From the NCBI RefSeq assembly GCF_030682515.1, contig NZ_JAUXOD010000063.1, positions 1 through 37,451 of the forward strand: a stretch of 37,451 nt of DNA. Reading direction: 5' to 3'. Origin of the DNA: Hoeflea sp. Its GTDB lineage: Bacteria > Pseudomonadota > Alphaproteobacteria > Rhizobiales > Rhizobiaceae. Below, in pieces: positions 9,538 through 19,393 of this stretch. The position numbers were made by a program, and so were the translations under genes. Position 1 is the stretch's first letter; each line of letters opens with the position of its first letter. The notes below the pieces were generated by a model, which did no database searches, had not been told where the DNA came from, and saw only the letters and a list, made by a program, of their open reading frames with translations.

Positions 9538-10416
9538 TTAGAGCGCTTCTGCGCCCGAAATGATTTCAATGAGTTCCTTGGTGATCTGGGCCTGCCGCTG
9601 GCGGTTGTAGCTCATCGACAGCTTGTCGATCATCTCGCCAGCATTGCGGGTCGCGTTGTCCATCGCGGACATCTTCGCTCCCATCTCTCCTGCAACATTT
9701 TCAAGCAGCGCCTTGAAGATCTGCACCTTGATCGAGCGCGGCAGAAGATCCTCGAGGATTTCTTCGGCGCTCGGTTCGTAGTCGTAGATCGCAGAAGCGC
9801 TTGCATCCACACCGGCGGAAGTCGCCAATGCCGGGATCAGCTGCTGCCCGGTCGGAACCTGGCTGATGACGGACTTGAACTCCGAATAGAACAGGGTGCA
9901 AACGTCAAAGGCGCCGTCCTCGAACAGCTTCATGATCTTGTCGGCGACCGTCTCCGCCTGGGCGAAGCTCATCTTCTTGACTTCGCGGAAGTCGACGCGC
10001 TCGATGATCAGCGAGGCGAAGTCGCGGCGAAGGATGTCAAAGCCTTTCTTGCCCACGCACATGATCTTGACGGTCTTGCCCTCGGCCAGGAGCCTGCGCA
10101 CCTGTTCGCGCGCAAAGCGCGCGATCTGGCTGTTGAAGCCGCCGCAAAGCCCGCGTTCCGCGGTGCAGACCACCAGAAGGTGCACGTCGCTCTTGCCGGT
10201 GCCGGTCATAAGCCGCGGCGCGTCGTCGCCGCTGCCCACGGCAGTGGCGATGTTGGACATCACCGCCGCCATGCGCTGCGAATAGGGCCGTGCGGCCTCG
10301 GCCGCCTCCTGGGCGCGCCGAAGCTTCGCCGCGGCGACCATCTGCATCGCCTTGGTGATCTTCTGCGTCGCCTTGACGGAGGCGATCCGGTTTTTCAGAT
10401 CCTTGAGTGAAGGCAT
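9538..10416 (-). CDS. atpG: F1 ATP synthase gamma subunit
   Basis: Rotating central shaft of F1. The 292-residue product begins [20 protein letters not shown], continues [16 protein letters not shown], and ends [20 protein letters not shown]. These are the two coiled-coil ends of the gamma shaft. The Rossmann-like middle contains the conserved [11 protein letters not shown]. Length and both termini fit alphaproteobacterial AtpG with no sign of truncation. It lies 27 bases after atpA and 24 before atpD on the minus strand, consistent with one transcript. Confidence 0.97.
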   Translation of the reverse strand: MPSLKDLKNRIASVKATQKITKAMQMVAAAKLRRAQEAAEAARPYSQRMAAVMSNIATAVGSGDDAPRLMTGTGKSDVHLLVVCTAERGLCGGFNSQIARFAREQVRRLLAEGKTVKIMCVGKKGFDILRRDFASLIIERVDFREVKKMSFAQAETVADKIMKLFEDGAFDVCTLFYSEFKSVISQVPTGQQLIPALATSAGVDASASAIYDYEPSAEEILEDLLPRSIKVQIFKALLENVAGEMGAKMSAMDNATRNAGEMIDKLSMSYNRQRQAQITKELIEIISGAEAL

Positions 10417-10443
10417 CCGTTATCCGTCCTCGGTCTCTTGCCC

Positions 10444-11972
<1,529 letters not shown>

Positions 11973-11973
<1 letters not shown>

Positions 11974-12533
11974 CAGCCAACCTCTTTCAGTGTATGCTTA
12001 AGGGTGGAAAGTTTCGTGCGAAGCGATGTGTCGACCTGGCGCGAGCCGATCTTGACGATCAGGCCGCCCAGGAGCGACGCGTCCACTGTCACGTCGAGTG
12101 TCACGGTCTTGCCGGTCACGCTCGAAAGCGCGGCCATCAATTCTTTTTCCTGCGCTGGCGTCAGCGCATGGGCCGAGGTCACGTCGGCGCTCACCTCGCC
12201 GCGCTCGCGGGCGACGGTCTCATGATAGGACCGGATGATTGCAGGCATGGCGAAAAGCCGGCGGTTGCGGGCAACGACCTTGAGGAAGTTGCCGACCAGG
12301 CCGGAAATGCCCGCCTTGGAAATCAGCGCCACGATCGAGCGCGACTGGTCCTCGGCGGAAAAAACGGGGCTTTCGACGAGACGCCTCAGATCGGTGCTGT
12401 CGTCGATCATTGCCTGGAACCGGTTGAGGTCCTTGGCCACGGCGTCGACCGACTTGGCCTCGGACGCCAACTCATACAGCGAAGACGCATACCGTTCGGC
12501 GACACCGGAAATTAGATGGGAGTTATCTGCCAC
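11973..12533 (-). CDS. atpH: F1 ATP synthase delta subunit (OSCP)
   Basis: Delta subunit that ties the F1 head to the peripheral stalk. The product is 186 residues. The N-terminal helical domain starts [20 protein letters not shown], and the conserved C-terminal part contains [20 protein letters not shown]. The start is a GTG (GTGGCAGATAAC), which is common for rhizobial atpH; no ATG is available in the right place. It is the first gene of atpHAGDC, so the operon promoter should lie in 12534-12777. Unlike the arrangement I recall from other rhizobia, where priA sits directly upstream, here a block of unrelated genes intervenes. Confidence 0.96.
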
Positions 12534-12602
12534 GGGCGGGATTATCTCTCATTGGCATCCAAGAGCCTGCACTTGACCGAGGACCGGAAAGGCAAGCCTT
12601 TG

Positions 12603-12632
12603 ATTCTGTTGCGGTAACATTTGAGACGTCAA
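12603..12632 (-). promoter_or_regulatory. possible promoter of the atp operon
   Basis: On the minus strand a TTGACG (complement of 12627-12632) is followed after 18 bases by CAGAAT (complement of 12603-12608), a fair sigma-70-type pair. It lies about 70 bases upstream of the atpH GTG. The -10 is only 4/6, and no other candidate in 12534-12777 looked better. Confidence 0.3.
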
Positions 12633-12777
12633 AGCCGGAAAGCTTGTTTTTCCGCAAATGCGCGGTCCGTCTAGCATAGAGCGCGGGGACTCGCAACACG
12701 CCGGAGGCGGCTTATCGCACCTGCTTTAGAATGAGTTGGGCGCTTTTGCACCCACGCCCCGGCAGCCCGGCCGGGTG

Positions 12778-13167
12778 CTACAGAAGGCCAAGCCCATACA
12801 AAAGCGGCAGCGCCGCCAAAACCGCCTCGATCACCACCGAAACCAGATTGTATCCGGTCACCCCGCGATCCGACAGGATCGAGATGATGCGGCCCAGCGC
12901 GGTGAACGCCCAGCCGGCGCCGAGCGCCAGATAGATCAGCGGCTGCGCCAGCAGGAGGGCGCAGATCCCGACGCCCAGATAGAACCCCGCCATGGTGCCG
13001 CGCGCCTCCGACAGCGCCTCGGGATGATCCGGCGCGGTCTGCAGCCTCAGGATCTTGAGCGAGGCCCGCGGCGCGACAAGCAGCATCAGGCCGAAGGCGA
13101 CGGTGACGGCCGCCGAGGACCAGGCCAGCCATTCGCCCTGGGAGGATGGCCAGTAGAATTCGATCAT
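12778..13167 (-). CDS. small four-helix membrane protein, DUF4345-like
   Basis: A 129-residue integral membrane protein of unknown function. Four hydrophobic segments are visible at roughly residues 16-36, 60-80, 82-96 and 106-128. The central stretch EARGTMAGFYLGVGICALLL, followed by GWAFTALGRIISILSDRG, resembles the conserved core of DUF4345 proteins (the Glu-Arg-Gly and Gly-Arg motifs between helices). The family name is from memory and was not checked by a search. It sits alone on the minus strand between atpH and a DMT transporter, upstream of the atp promoter region, with 244 bases on each side. Context gives no clue to its job. Confidence 0.78.
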   Translation of the reverse strand: MIEFYWPSSQGEWLAWSSAAVTVAFGLMLLVAPRASLKILRLQTAPDHPEALSEARGTMAGFYLGVGICALLLAQPLIYLALGAGWAFTALGRIISILSDRGVTGYNLVSVVIEAVLAALPLLYGLGLL

Positions 13168-13260
13168 GTCGCATCTCCGCTCGGGTTCGCACGCTGCAGG
13201 GCGCTGGAGCGCCGTGCGTCCATCTGGACGCCCAAAGGACGCTCTATCTCATTGAATCCA

Positions 13261-13308
13261 GAGCATCTTATCTGCGGTCAGGCGATTTCGCCTGATCGCA
13301 GGATGCTC
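13261..13308. repeat. REP-like imperfect palindrome
   Basis: Outer arms GAGCATC (13261-13267) and GATGCTC (13302-13308) enclose inner arms TGCGGTCAGGCGA (13273-13285) and TCGCCTGATCGCA (13288-13300). The inner arms pair with one G-T wobble and a 2-base loop. Size, GC-rich arms and intergenic position resemble repetitive extragenic palindromes. It lies between the DUF4345-like gene and the start-distal end of the DMT gene; the latter stops at 13412 on the minus strand, so it could also act as a transcription barrier. There is no T run. Confidence 0.65.
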
Positions 13309-13411
13309 CAGGAACCAAATCACCCCGCCTCCCGCCATAGCATGCGCGTCTGCCCCGCCAAAGCCGGTATTCTGGGCCTGCGCCGCCGTCCTGATACGCC
13401 GGCCTGCCGCG

Positions 13412-14389
13412 TCAGATCGTCGCCGAGGGTTTGCGGCCGAGCTGGCGCTCGCGGTTCATGATGTAGATGCCGCTCATGCAGATGATCGAGGCGCCCACCA
13501 GAGTCCAGAGGTCGGGAACGTCGCCAAACACCACGAAGCCCAGGAGGATCATCCACAACAGCTGGCTGTAGATGAAGGGGGCAACCTTGGAGGCGCTGGC
13601 AAGGCTGCTGGCGCGCACCAGCATCGCATGGCCGGCAATGCCGAAGAAGCCGAGGCCCGCGAGCAGCGCCGCGTCGAAGAGGCTGCGCGGCAGCTCCCCG
13701 TAGATCAGCGCCGGCGGCGCCAGAAGCACCGTGGCGAAGATGCAGGAATAGAAGATCAGGCTGCTCTGGCTCTCGCGGTGGACCAGCTTGCGCGTCAGGA
13801 TCGAATAGAGTGCATGCGTCATCGCCGCCAGGATCGACCAGATGATCGACAGCGAAAAAATCTCCGTGCCCGGCCGCACGACGATCAGCACGCCGATGAA
13901 GCCCACCATAACCGCCGCCCAGCGCCGCGGACCGGCCCATTCGCCCAGCATCGGCCCGGCCATCGCCGTCACCAGCATCGGCGTCGACAGGAAGATGCTG
14001 ACGGTGAGCGCCAGCTGCAGGTCGCGCAGCGCCAGGAAATTGAACAGCGTGGTGGCCGGCAGCAGCATGCCGCGCAGGATCTGCAGCGGCACATTGTGCA
14101 TCCGGTACATGTCGGCCCGCCGCCAGCCCTGGAAGACGACGAAGGAGATCACCGCATGGGAGACAAAGCGGCACCAGACCACGAAGACGGCCGCATAGCC
14201 CATGGTGACCAGGTATTTGGCGGTGGCGTCGAGAGCGGAGAAGCCGATAAAGGTGCCGAGCGCCAGCACCATCGCCAGCGGCGGCATGGCTTCACGATCG
14301 ACGTCATGCCGCACGGGTCGGTCGTCGGGTTTCAAATCCAAGGCATCTATCCTGTGAGGCCGCGCGGCTTGGGAGGACGTCGGCGGCAT
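13412..14389 (-). CDS. DMT superfamily transporter (EamA)
   Basis: Predicted inner-membrane exporter of the drug/metabolite transporter superfamily, 325 residues from the ATG at 14389, with about ten hydrophobic helices in two EamA-type halves. Recognisable pieces are the first helix after residue 35 (PLAMVLALGTFIGFSALDAT) and the DLQLALTVSIFLSTPMLVTA segment. The second half contains ILTRKLVHRESQSSLIFYS and SSLASASKVAPFIYSQLLW. Typical EamA members carry the same Ala/Pro-rich half-repeat. The ATG is preceded by GAAGG three bases away; a GTG at 14413 is an alternative. The first 30 residues are hydrophilic and cytosolic. The substrate cannot be predicted. It is divergent from the MscS gene. 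Confidence 0.88.
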   Translation of the reverse strand: MPPTSSQAARPHRIDALDLKPDDRPVRHDVDREAMPPLAMVLALGTFIGFSALDATAKYLVTMGYAAVFVVWCRFVSHAVISFVVFQGWRRADMYRMHNVPLQILRGMLLPATTLFNFLALRDLQLALTVSIFLSTPMLVTAMAGPMLGEWAGPRRWAAVMVGFIGVLIVVRPGTEIFSLSIIWSILAAMTHALYSILTRKLVHRESQSSLIFYSCIFATVLLAPPALIYGELPRSLFDAALLAGLGFFGIAGHAMLVRASSLASASKVAPFIYSQLLWMILLGFVVFGDVPDLWTLVGASIICMSGIYIMNRERQLGRKPSATI

Positions 14390-14515
14390 GGCCTTCAAGT
14401 ACTTGCACCGCACAACCGCGATGTCAAAGCCCGGGTGCGGTCCCGGTGTCCGAAACGGCCAAGCCAGCAGCGCCTGAGACGGGCCGGCCTTGTCCGGCTC
14501 ATTGCCCGCTTCGGG

Positions 14516-14543
14516 TTGATGCCGAGGCCCGCCGCTCTATTGT
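14516..14543 (+). promoter_or_regulatory. possible promoter of the MscS-type channel gene
   Basis: TTGATG (14516-14521) and TATTGT (14538-14543) are 16 bases apart, about 70 bases ahead of the ATG at 14610, in the divergent spacer shared with the DMT gene. Each hexamer matches consensus at four positions. It is the best candidate in this spacer but not strong. Confidence 0.3.
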
Positions 14544-14609
14544 ACCTCTGATTGCCATCGGCCAACCGACCCGTGCGGCCAACCCGAATGCATCAGAATT
14601 GGAAGCCTT

Positions 14610-16883
14610 ATGCCCGCCTGCCGTCCGCTGCTGAACAGCGCCCTCCTCCTTGTCTTCGCCTTCCTCATCGCCGCCACGCCCCTGCCGGCCCATGCCCAGT
14701 CACCGCTGACCGCCGCCCCGGCCGACTCATCCGAATCAGCCGAACCCACAGACACGGTGATCGCCCCGCTGCTCGACGTGCTCAGGGACGAGGCGGCGCG
14801 GGACAGGCTGATCCGGGCGCTCGAGCAGGCCGCGCCCGAGGGCGAAACGCCCTCCGTGGAAGCCGACGCCCCAGTCACGCTCGCCGCGCGGCTCGCCGCG
14901 ATCACCCGCACCACCATCAACGAGACGCTCTCCATCGGCGGCGCCGTCATCGCCGACATGTCCGGGCTGACCACGCTTGTCGACGGACGCGCCACCCTGG
15001 ACAGGGACCGGATCGCCGCCGTGCTCGCGCCGCTGCTGGCCACCGTGGCGATCTCGCTGGGACTGTACTTTCTCGCCAAGCGGCTCTTGCGCCGCGCGCT
15101 GTCCACTGCCGTCCTGCGCCTGCGGGGGCGCGGCCCGCTGGCGGCAATGGCGCTGGTGGGGCTCCATTTCCTGGCGGAGATCCTGGCGCTCGCCATCGCC
15201 TATTTTGCGACCGGTGCCGCCTCGGCACTGCTGTTGAGCGATCTCGGCGTCTCGATCCACCAGACGCTCTATCTCAACGCCTTCCTGATCACCGGCGTGA
15301 CCGCGATCCTCATCCGCATCGTGACCGGGATCGTCGAGGGAGACTATGCCGTCCTGAGGCTCGCAGCCCCCGTGCGGCAGATGATGCGCGAGCGCGGCAT
15401 CCGGCTGGCAGCTATCCTGATCTATGGCATCGCCTTCGTCGTGCCCGCCGCTAATGCGCTGATCTCGTTCACCGTCGGCCGGAGCCTCAGGGTGGTGCTC
15501 TACACCATCGCCGCGATCTACGCGGTCAACGCCATCCGCGCCATCTCCCGCCTCCAGCAGGCCACCCATGACCTGCCCCTCTCGGAACCCCAGGAAGAGG
15601 GCGACGCCGCCGTCGACGAGGCCCTGCCCGAACCGGTGCAGTCGGCCGTCCTGCAGCTCTGGCCGCTGGTCGCCTATGCCTATGTCGGCGCGAGCTATGT
15701 CATCGCCCTGTCGCAGCCCGCGTTCTTTGTCGATTTCGTCGGCGGCGCGACGCTCAAGACCGCGGCGGCGCTCGTGCTGGGCGGGCTGGTGATGCGCGGC
15801 TGCGGCTATCTCTCGACCATGAGCATCCGCGCGCCCGCCTTCCTGCCGCTCGACGACCGGGCGCTGTCGGCGCGGCTCACCTCCTTCGTGCCGGTGCTGC
15901 TCCGCATCGTCTGGCTGCTGGTTTCCATCGCCATCCTCGCCGTGGTGCTCGACGCCTGGGCGATCGCCGATGTCGGCGCCTTCATAGAGGGCGAGCGCGG
16001 CGGCGCCATCGTCGCGGGACTGGTCTCGAGCCTCGTCGTGCTGGTCGCGAGCTTCGTCGTCTGGGCAGCACTCACCTCCTGGATCGACGGGCGCATGGAG
16101 GGCGGCCCCGGCACGGCGCTGCACTCGGCCCGCTACCGCACGCTCTATTCGCTGGCCAAGAACGCGCTCACCGTAGCGCTGGTCGTCTTCGGCGGCATGA
16201 TCGCGCTGTCGGAACTCGGGCTCGACATCGGCCCGCTGCTCGCCGGCGCCGGCGTGCTCGGCCTCGCCATCGGCTTCGGCGCCCAGAAACTGGTGCAGGA
16301 CATCATCTCCGGCGTCTTCATCCAGTTGGAAAACGCCATGAATGTCGGCGACGTCGTCGGCGCAGGCGGCATCACCGGCGCGGTCGAGCGGCTGACGCTC
16401 CGCTCGGTGTCGCTGCGCGACCTCTCGGGCGTGTACCACATCATCCCGTTCAGCTCGGTCGATGCCGTGTCCAACCACATGCGCACCTTCTCCTTCCATG
16501 TCGAGGAGGTGGGCATCGCCTACAAGGAGAACGTGGCCGACGGCAAGGCCGCCCTGCAGGAAGCCTTCGACCGCCTGCTTGCGACCGAGCACAAGCAGGA
16601 CATCCTGGCGCCGCTCGAAATGCACGGCGTCACGGGCCTCGGCGACTCAGCCGTCCTGATCCGCGCCCGCATCAAGACCATGCCCGGCAAGCAATGGGGC
16701 CTCGGCCGCGCCTACACCGAACTGGTCAAGGAAGTGATGGACGAACGCGGCATCGACATCCCGTTCCCGCACACGACCGTGTATCTCGGCCGCGACAAGC
16801 AGGGGCGGACGGATGAGCTGCCGGTAAAGTTGGAGAGGGTGGGGGCGAAGGCCGAGGTCGAAGTGGAAAAGAACGGGGCGTAA
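14610..16883 (+). CDS. large mechanosensitive channel, MscS family (YbiO-like)
   Basis: Inner-membrane channel expected to open under membrane tension and protect against hypo-osmotic shock. The 757-residue protein has a signal peptide (about 1-29, ending PLPAHA), a periplasmic segment, then many hydrophobic helices. The MscS core forms the last third. The pore helix is GLAIGFGAQKLVQDIISGVF (about 547-566), followed by the beta-domain LENAMNVGDVVGAGGITGAV and the conserved VERLTLRSVSLRDLSGVYHI. A mixed alpha/beta C-terminal cage follows, ending HTTVYLG. Length and layout resemble E. coli YbiO (about 740 residues) more than the short MscS. GGAAG lies seven bases ahead of the ATG. It is divergent from the DMT transporter, and no terminator is obvious after it. 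Confidence 0.93.
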   Translation: MPACRPLLNSALLLVFAFLIAATPLPAHAQSPLTAAPADSSESAEPTDTVIAPLLDVLRDEAARDRLIRALEQAAPEGETPSVEADAPVTLAARLAAITRTTINETLSIGGAVIADMSGLTTLVDGRATLDRDRIAAVLAPLLATVAISLGLYFLAKRLLRRALSTAVLRLRGRGPLAAMALVGLHFLAEILALAIAYFATGAASALLLSDLGVSIHQTLYLNAFLITGVTAILIRIVTGIVEGDYAVLRLAAPVRQMMRERGIRLAAILIYGIAFVVPAANALISFTVGRSLRVVLYTIAAIYAVNAIRAISRLQQATHDLPLSEPQEEGDAAVDEALPEPVQSAVLQLWPLVAYAYVGASYVIALSQPAFFVDFVGGATLKTAAALVLGGLVMRGCGYLSTMSIRAPAFLPLDDRALSARLTSFVPVLLRIVWLLVSIAILAVVLDAWAIADVGAFIEGERGGAIVAGLVSSLVVLVASFVVWAALTSWIDGRMEGGPGTALHSARYRTLYSLAKNALTVALVVFGGMIALSELGLDIGPLLAGAGVLGLAIGFGAQKLVQDIISGVFIQLENAMNVGDVVGAGGITGAVERLTLRSVSLRDLSGVYHIIPFSSVDAVSNHMRTFSFHVEEVGIAYKENVADGKAALQEAFDRLLATEHKQDILAPLEMHGVTGLGDSAVLIRARIKTMPGKQWGLGRAYTELVKEVMDERGIDIPFPHTTVYLGRDKQGRTDELPVKLERVGAKAEVEVEKNGA

Positions 16884-17201
16884 GCGGGGCGCGGGGGCAA
16901 GGTCAGTGCCGCCTCCGTCGCGCTGCGGCCGTGGCTGACAGTGGCGGCCTTTCGCCTCCATTTCGGCCGATTGACGGTTCTCGCCTTGATCCTGAAAGCG
17001 ACCGTTCGTTGCGAACCGCACGAATGGCAGAGAAGGGCGGAAGCCGGTCATTCGCTGCGGATAAATGTTGATTGGGCCACAAAGGTGCAAGCGGACATCC
17101 AAGCTACGCGAAGTCCAAGCCCAGTTCCGCATCGCCGCATGACGGCTTCGAGTCCTGAGCGGACGAACCGCCTCTGAGGGGCAGTACTAGTAACCTGACA
17201 G

Positions 17202-17220
17202 AGACGAGCTCGACTCGTCT
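17202..17220. promoter_or_regulatory. inverted repeat, possible operator
   Basis: AGACGAG (17202-17208) and CTCGTCT (17214-17220) are perfect 7-base arms around CTCGA. It lies about 200 bases upstream of the TetR gene. There is no T run, so a terminator is less likely than a protein-binding site or chance. Confidence 0.35.
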
Positions 17221-17248
17221 GAGCACAACCAATGAGTGGATTCGATGT

Positions 17249-17280
17249 TAAAAATAAAATTGACATCATTTTCATTTTTA
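17249..17280. promoter_or_regulatory. A+T-rich inverted repeat with TTGACA, upstream of the TetR operon
   Basis: TAAAAATAAAAT (17249-17260) and ATTTTCATTTTTA (17268-17280) form a near-perfect dyad, with one extra base in the right arm and a 7-base centre. TTGACA (17260-17265) sits inside. I could not find a matching -10 at 16-18 bases. A second small dyad, CCAAC-N5-GTTGG, follows at 17283-17297. The A+T content contrasts sharply with the flanking DNA and fits a regulated promoter region. Confidence 0.4.
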
Positions 17281-17361
17281 TGCCAACCTGGCGTTGGTTG
17301 TCGTGTTGCAGAGGGCCGAAGAAGTCTGGGCGAAAATCGATCCATCCTCTCGGCGGGCGCC

Positions 17362-17387
17362 GACCGCCTAACCTTTGAGAAGCGGTC
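17362..17387. promoter_or_regulatory. GACCGC-N14-GCGGTC dyad, candidate TetR autoregulation site
   Basis: Six-base arms at 17362-17367 and 17382-17387 are separated by 14 bases and lie 37 bases ahead of the TetR start codon. The position suits an operator through which the regulator could repress its own operon. Spacing is within the range of TetR-family sites, but the arms are short. Confidence 0.35.
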
Positions 17388-17423
17388 AGTGTGTCCTGTA
17401 TTTGTCCGGAGAACAGCGAGAGA

Positions 17424-18092
17424 ATGAACAGCCTTTCAATTCACCCTGTGGAGCCTAACCGCGGTCAGAGTGAGTTTTGCGCTTGGCTTGCCGGCGACCG
17501 CGCAAGCCTCCGTAAGGGAGAGCGTACACGCAAGGATTTGATGGTGACCTGCGCTGAGCTTCTTGCTTCAGAGCCATTTGATCGCCTCAAAGTTTCGGGT
17601 CTGTGCAATTCAGCAGGTGTCGCCCATGGAACGTTTTACGTCTACTTTGATAATCTGAACACGATCCTGGCAGAGGTGCTTGGCCTCTTTGTCGATTATG
17701 TTCAAATCCAGATGCGGTCGGCTGCGCGGCAAGGCGAGGACCCCGTCCGGGATACTACGGCGGCCTATTACGCGCTGTTCAAGGCAAATTCCCATTTGAT
17801 GAAATGCCTCGTAATGGGCATCGACGCCTTTCCCGAAGCACGAGCGGCGTTCCAGCGCCTCAACCATGAGTGGGCTAAAACCGTTGTTCGCTCCCTGAAA
17901 AGACGGAACCAAGCCGGACATTCCGCTGAAGACGAAATGATGCGTCGGGCCTATGCGCTTGGTGGCATGGTCGATCAGTATCTCACCGCCCTCTTCGTTG
18001 CCGAAGACCCGTGGATCGCCTCGATCTCGCAGGACCCGGAGGCGGTGATCGCCACACTTACCGACATCTGGATGAAAGGCATGGAGGAATGA
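17424..18092 (+). CDS. TetR/AcrR family transcriptional regulator
   Basis: Dimeric DNA-binding regulator, 222 residues from the ATG at 17424 (preceded by GAGAG); an upstream in-frame start at 17391 lacks a ribosome site. The N-terminal helix-turn-helix is clear: RKDLMVTCAELLASEPFDRL, then VSGLCNSAGVAHGTFYVYF (about 57-75), which ends in the signature GTFYxYF. The C-terminal ligand domain (about 90-220) matches no known subgroup by eye. It is the first gene of a tight operon; its stop overlaps the next ATG by 4 bases (ATGA). The likely role is local control of the ligase/hydratase pair, with an acyl-CoA or the free acid as effector (inference). The gene is visibly less GC-rich than the flanking core genes, a hint of acquisition. 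Confidence 0.9.
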   Translation: MNSLSIHPVEPNRGQSEFCAWLAGDRASLRKGERTRKDLMVTCAELLASEPFDRLKVSGLCNSAGVAHGTFYVYFDNLNTILAEVLGLFVDYVQIQMRSAARQGEDPVRDTTAAYYALFKANSHLMKCLVMGIDAFPEARAAFQRLNHEWAKTVVRSLKRRNQAGHSAEDEMMRRAYALGGMVDQYLTALFVAEDPWIASISQDPEAVIATLTDIWMKGMEE

Positions 18093-19393
18093 GCTTGCTT
18101 CAGGACGGGCACCTGATGCCATTGGACGAGATCGCGCAGCACCGGCAGCAGGCCTGGGAACGGCAAAGCGCCTATGTCGTGGAAAATTCGGCCTTTTACC
18201 AAAGGCTCTGGGATGGCAAGGCGCCACCCCGACGGCTGGAGGATATTGCCCGGCTGCCGTTCTCGGACAAGGCGGGGCTGCGACTGGCGCAGCCTGCTTC
18301 GCCACCATTCGGTGATTACCTGGCAGCGCCAACCGAAAAGGTCAGCCGGCTGCACCGGACATCGGGAACCACAGGACAGGCGATGAACCTTGCGATGAGC
18401 GCGCAGGATTGCGAAATCACCGAAATCGTCGGTGGTCGGGCGCAATCGCTTGCAGGGTTGAAAGCGGGCACGATGGTGGTCCACTGCCTGAATTACCAGA
18501 TGTGGATGGGCGGGCTGACTGATCACCTGACGCTGGAGCGCACGGGCGCAACCGTCGTACCGTTCGGCGTCGGATCGACCGAGTTGCTGATCAACACGAT
18601 ACTGGAAACCGGGATCACGGCGATTTCCTGCACGCCCTCCTATCCCGCAGTTCTGGAACGGGTCATTGCCGGGAAATTCCCGCATCTCTCCCCCCGTGAC
18701 CTCGGGCTTAAGTTGGGCCTATTCGGGGGTGAGCCCGGCATTGACGATCCGGCATTCCGCAAACGCCTGAGCGACACCTGGGGGATGCAGCCACGCAACG
18801 CGAATTACGGTGTATCCGACGTGTTCTGCAATTTCGCATCCGAATGCGCACACGACACGGCGCTGCATTTCGTAGCGCATGATGTGCTGCATGTGGAACT
18901 GATCGATCCAGGCAGCGGCACACCTAAGGAGGTTGTCGCCGGGAACAAGGGCGAGCTGGTGCTGACCCATCTGAGTCGAGAATGCCAGCCGCTGGTCCGT
19001 TTCCGCACGGGCGACATCATCCGGGTCGAGAACACGCAGACCTGCGCCTGCGGCTGCGCCGGGTTCCGGTTCCGGGTGATTGGTCGGTCGGACGACATGG
19101 TGGTCGTGCGGGGGCTGAACATGTTCCCAACCATGGTGGCTGCCGTGGTGACAAGCTTTGACGAATTATCGGGCGACTACCGGATCGTTCTGGACGCACC
19201 ACCACCCTACGACGTGTTGCCTGTGCATGCGGAGCTGGCCACGGACGGACAGGATGACGGCACGCTGTCCCGGCGTATGGAAGAGCGCTTCAAGCAAAAT
19301 CTAGGGGCGACGATCCGAGTGAAAATCGTCCCCCATGGGACATTCCCGCGAACAGAAGGCAAAACGAAACGCGTGATCAGGAGCTATGAATGA
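18089..19393 (+). CDS. phenylacetate-CoA-ligase-like adenylate-forming enzyme
   Basis: ATP-dependent acid-CoA ligase of the PaaK group, 434 residues, the usual PaaK length. Adenylation motifs in order are the P-loop TSGTTG (91-96), NYGVSD (239-244) and FRTGDI (305-310). The hinge to the small domain is GRSDDMVVVRGLNMFP (332-347), and the C-terminal lysine region is RTEGKTKRV (421-429). A cysteine cluster TCACGC (318-323) sits where many PaaK relatives have one, possibly for metal. The start ATG overlaps the TetR stop and the end overlaps the hydratase start, both ATGA. The enzyme should convert a carboxylic acid, possibly aromatic, to its CoA thioester; the true substrate is unknown. No phenylacetate degradation genes (paaABCDE, paaZ) are nearby, so I do not call it PaaK. 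Confidence 0.85.
   Translation: MSLLQDGHLMPLDEIAQHRQQAWERQSAYVVENSAFYQRLWDGKAPPRRLEDIARLPFSDKAGLRLAQPASPPFGDYLAAPTEKVSRLHRTSGTTGQAMNLAMSAQDCEITEIVGGRAQSLAGLKAGTMVVHCLNYQMWMGGLTDHLTLERTGATVVPFGVGSTELLINTILETGITAISCTPSYPAVLERVIAGKFPHLSPRDLGLKLGLFGGEPGIDDPAFRKRLSDTWGMQPRNANYGVSDVFCNFASECAHDTALHFVAHDVLHVELIDPGSGTPKEVVAGNKGELVLTHLSRECQPLVRFRTGDIIRVENTQTCACGCAGFRFRVIGRSDDMVVVRGLNMFPTMVAAVVTSFDELSGDYRIVLDAPPPYDVLPVHAELATDGQDDGTLSRRMEERFKQNLGATIRVKIVPHGTFPRTEGKTKRVIRSYE

Larger units (their letters stand above)
16884..17423. other. 540-base non-coding stretch rich in dyads
   Basis: No convincing gene is present on either strand. The left part (16884-17200) is GC-rich and contains several look-alike phrases around CGGTCATT, GCGGACAT and CGGACGAACCG, possibly the remains of a decayed repeat or gene. 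The right part (17200-17423) contains an A+T-rich island at 17240-17282 and four inverted repeats, and leads into the TetR start. I see no tRNA-like structure and no transposase fragment. Confidence 0.5.

Noticed and set aside
14736-16625. 629-codon minus-strand frame opposite the MscS gene
   Set aside because: Antisense shadow rich in Asp, Gly, His and Gln without motifs; the plus-strand MscS domain is unmistakable.
17048-17275. Small minus-strand frame in the spacer before the TetR gene
   Set aside because: It has no ribosome site, its composition is unlike a real protein, and it overlaps the dyad-rich control region.
18089-19393. Naming the ligase paaK and the trio a phenylacetate pathway
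   Set aside because: No paa oxygenase, isomerase or ring-opening genes are present and the substrate pocket cannot be read by eye; only the family is supported.
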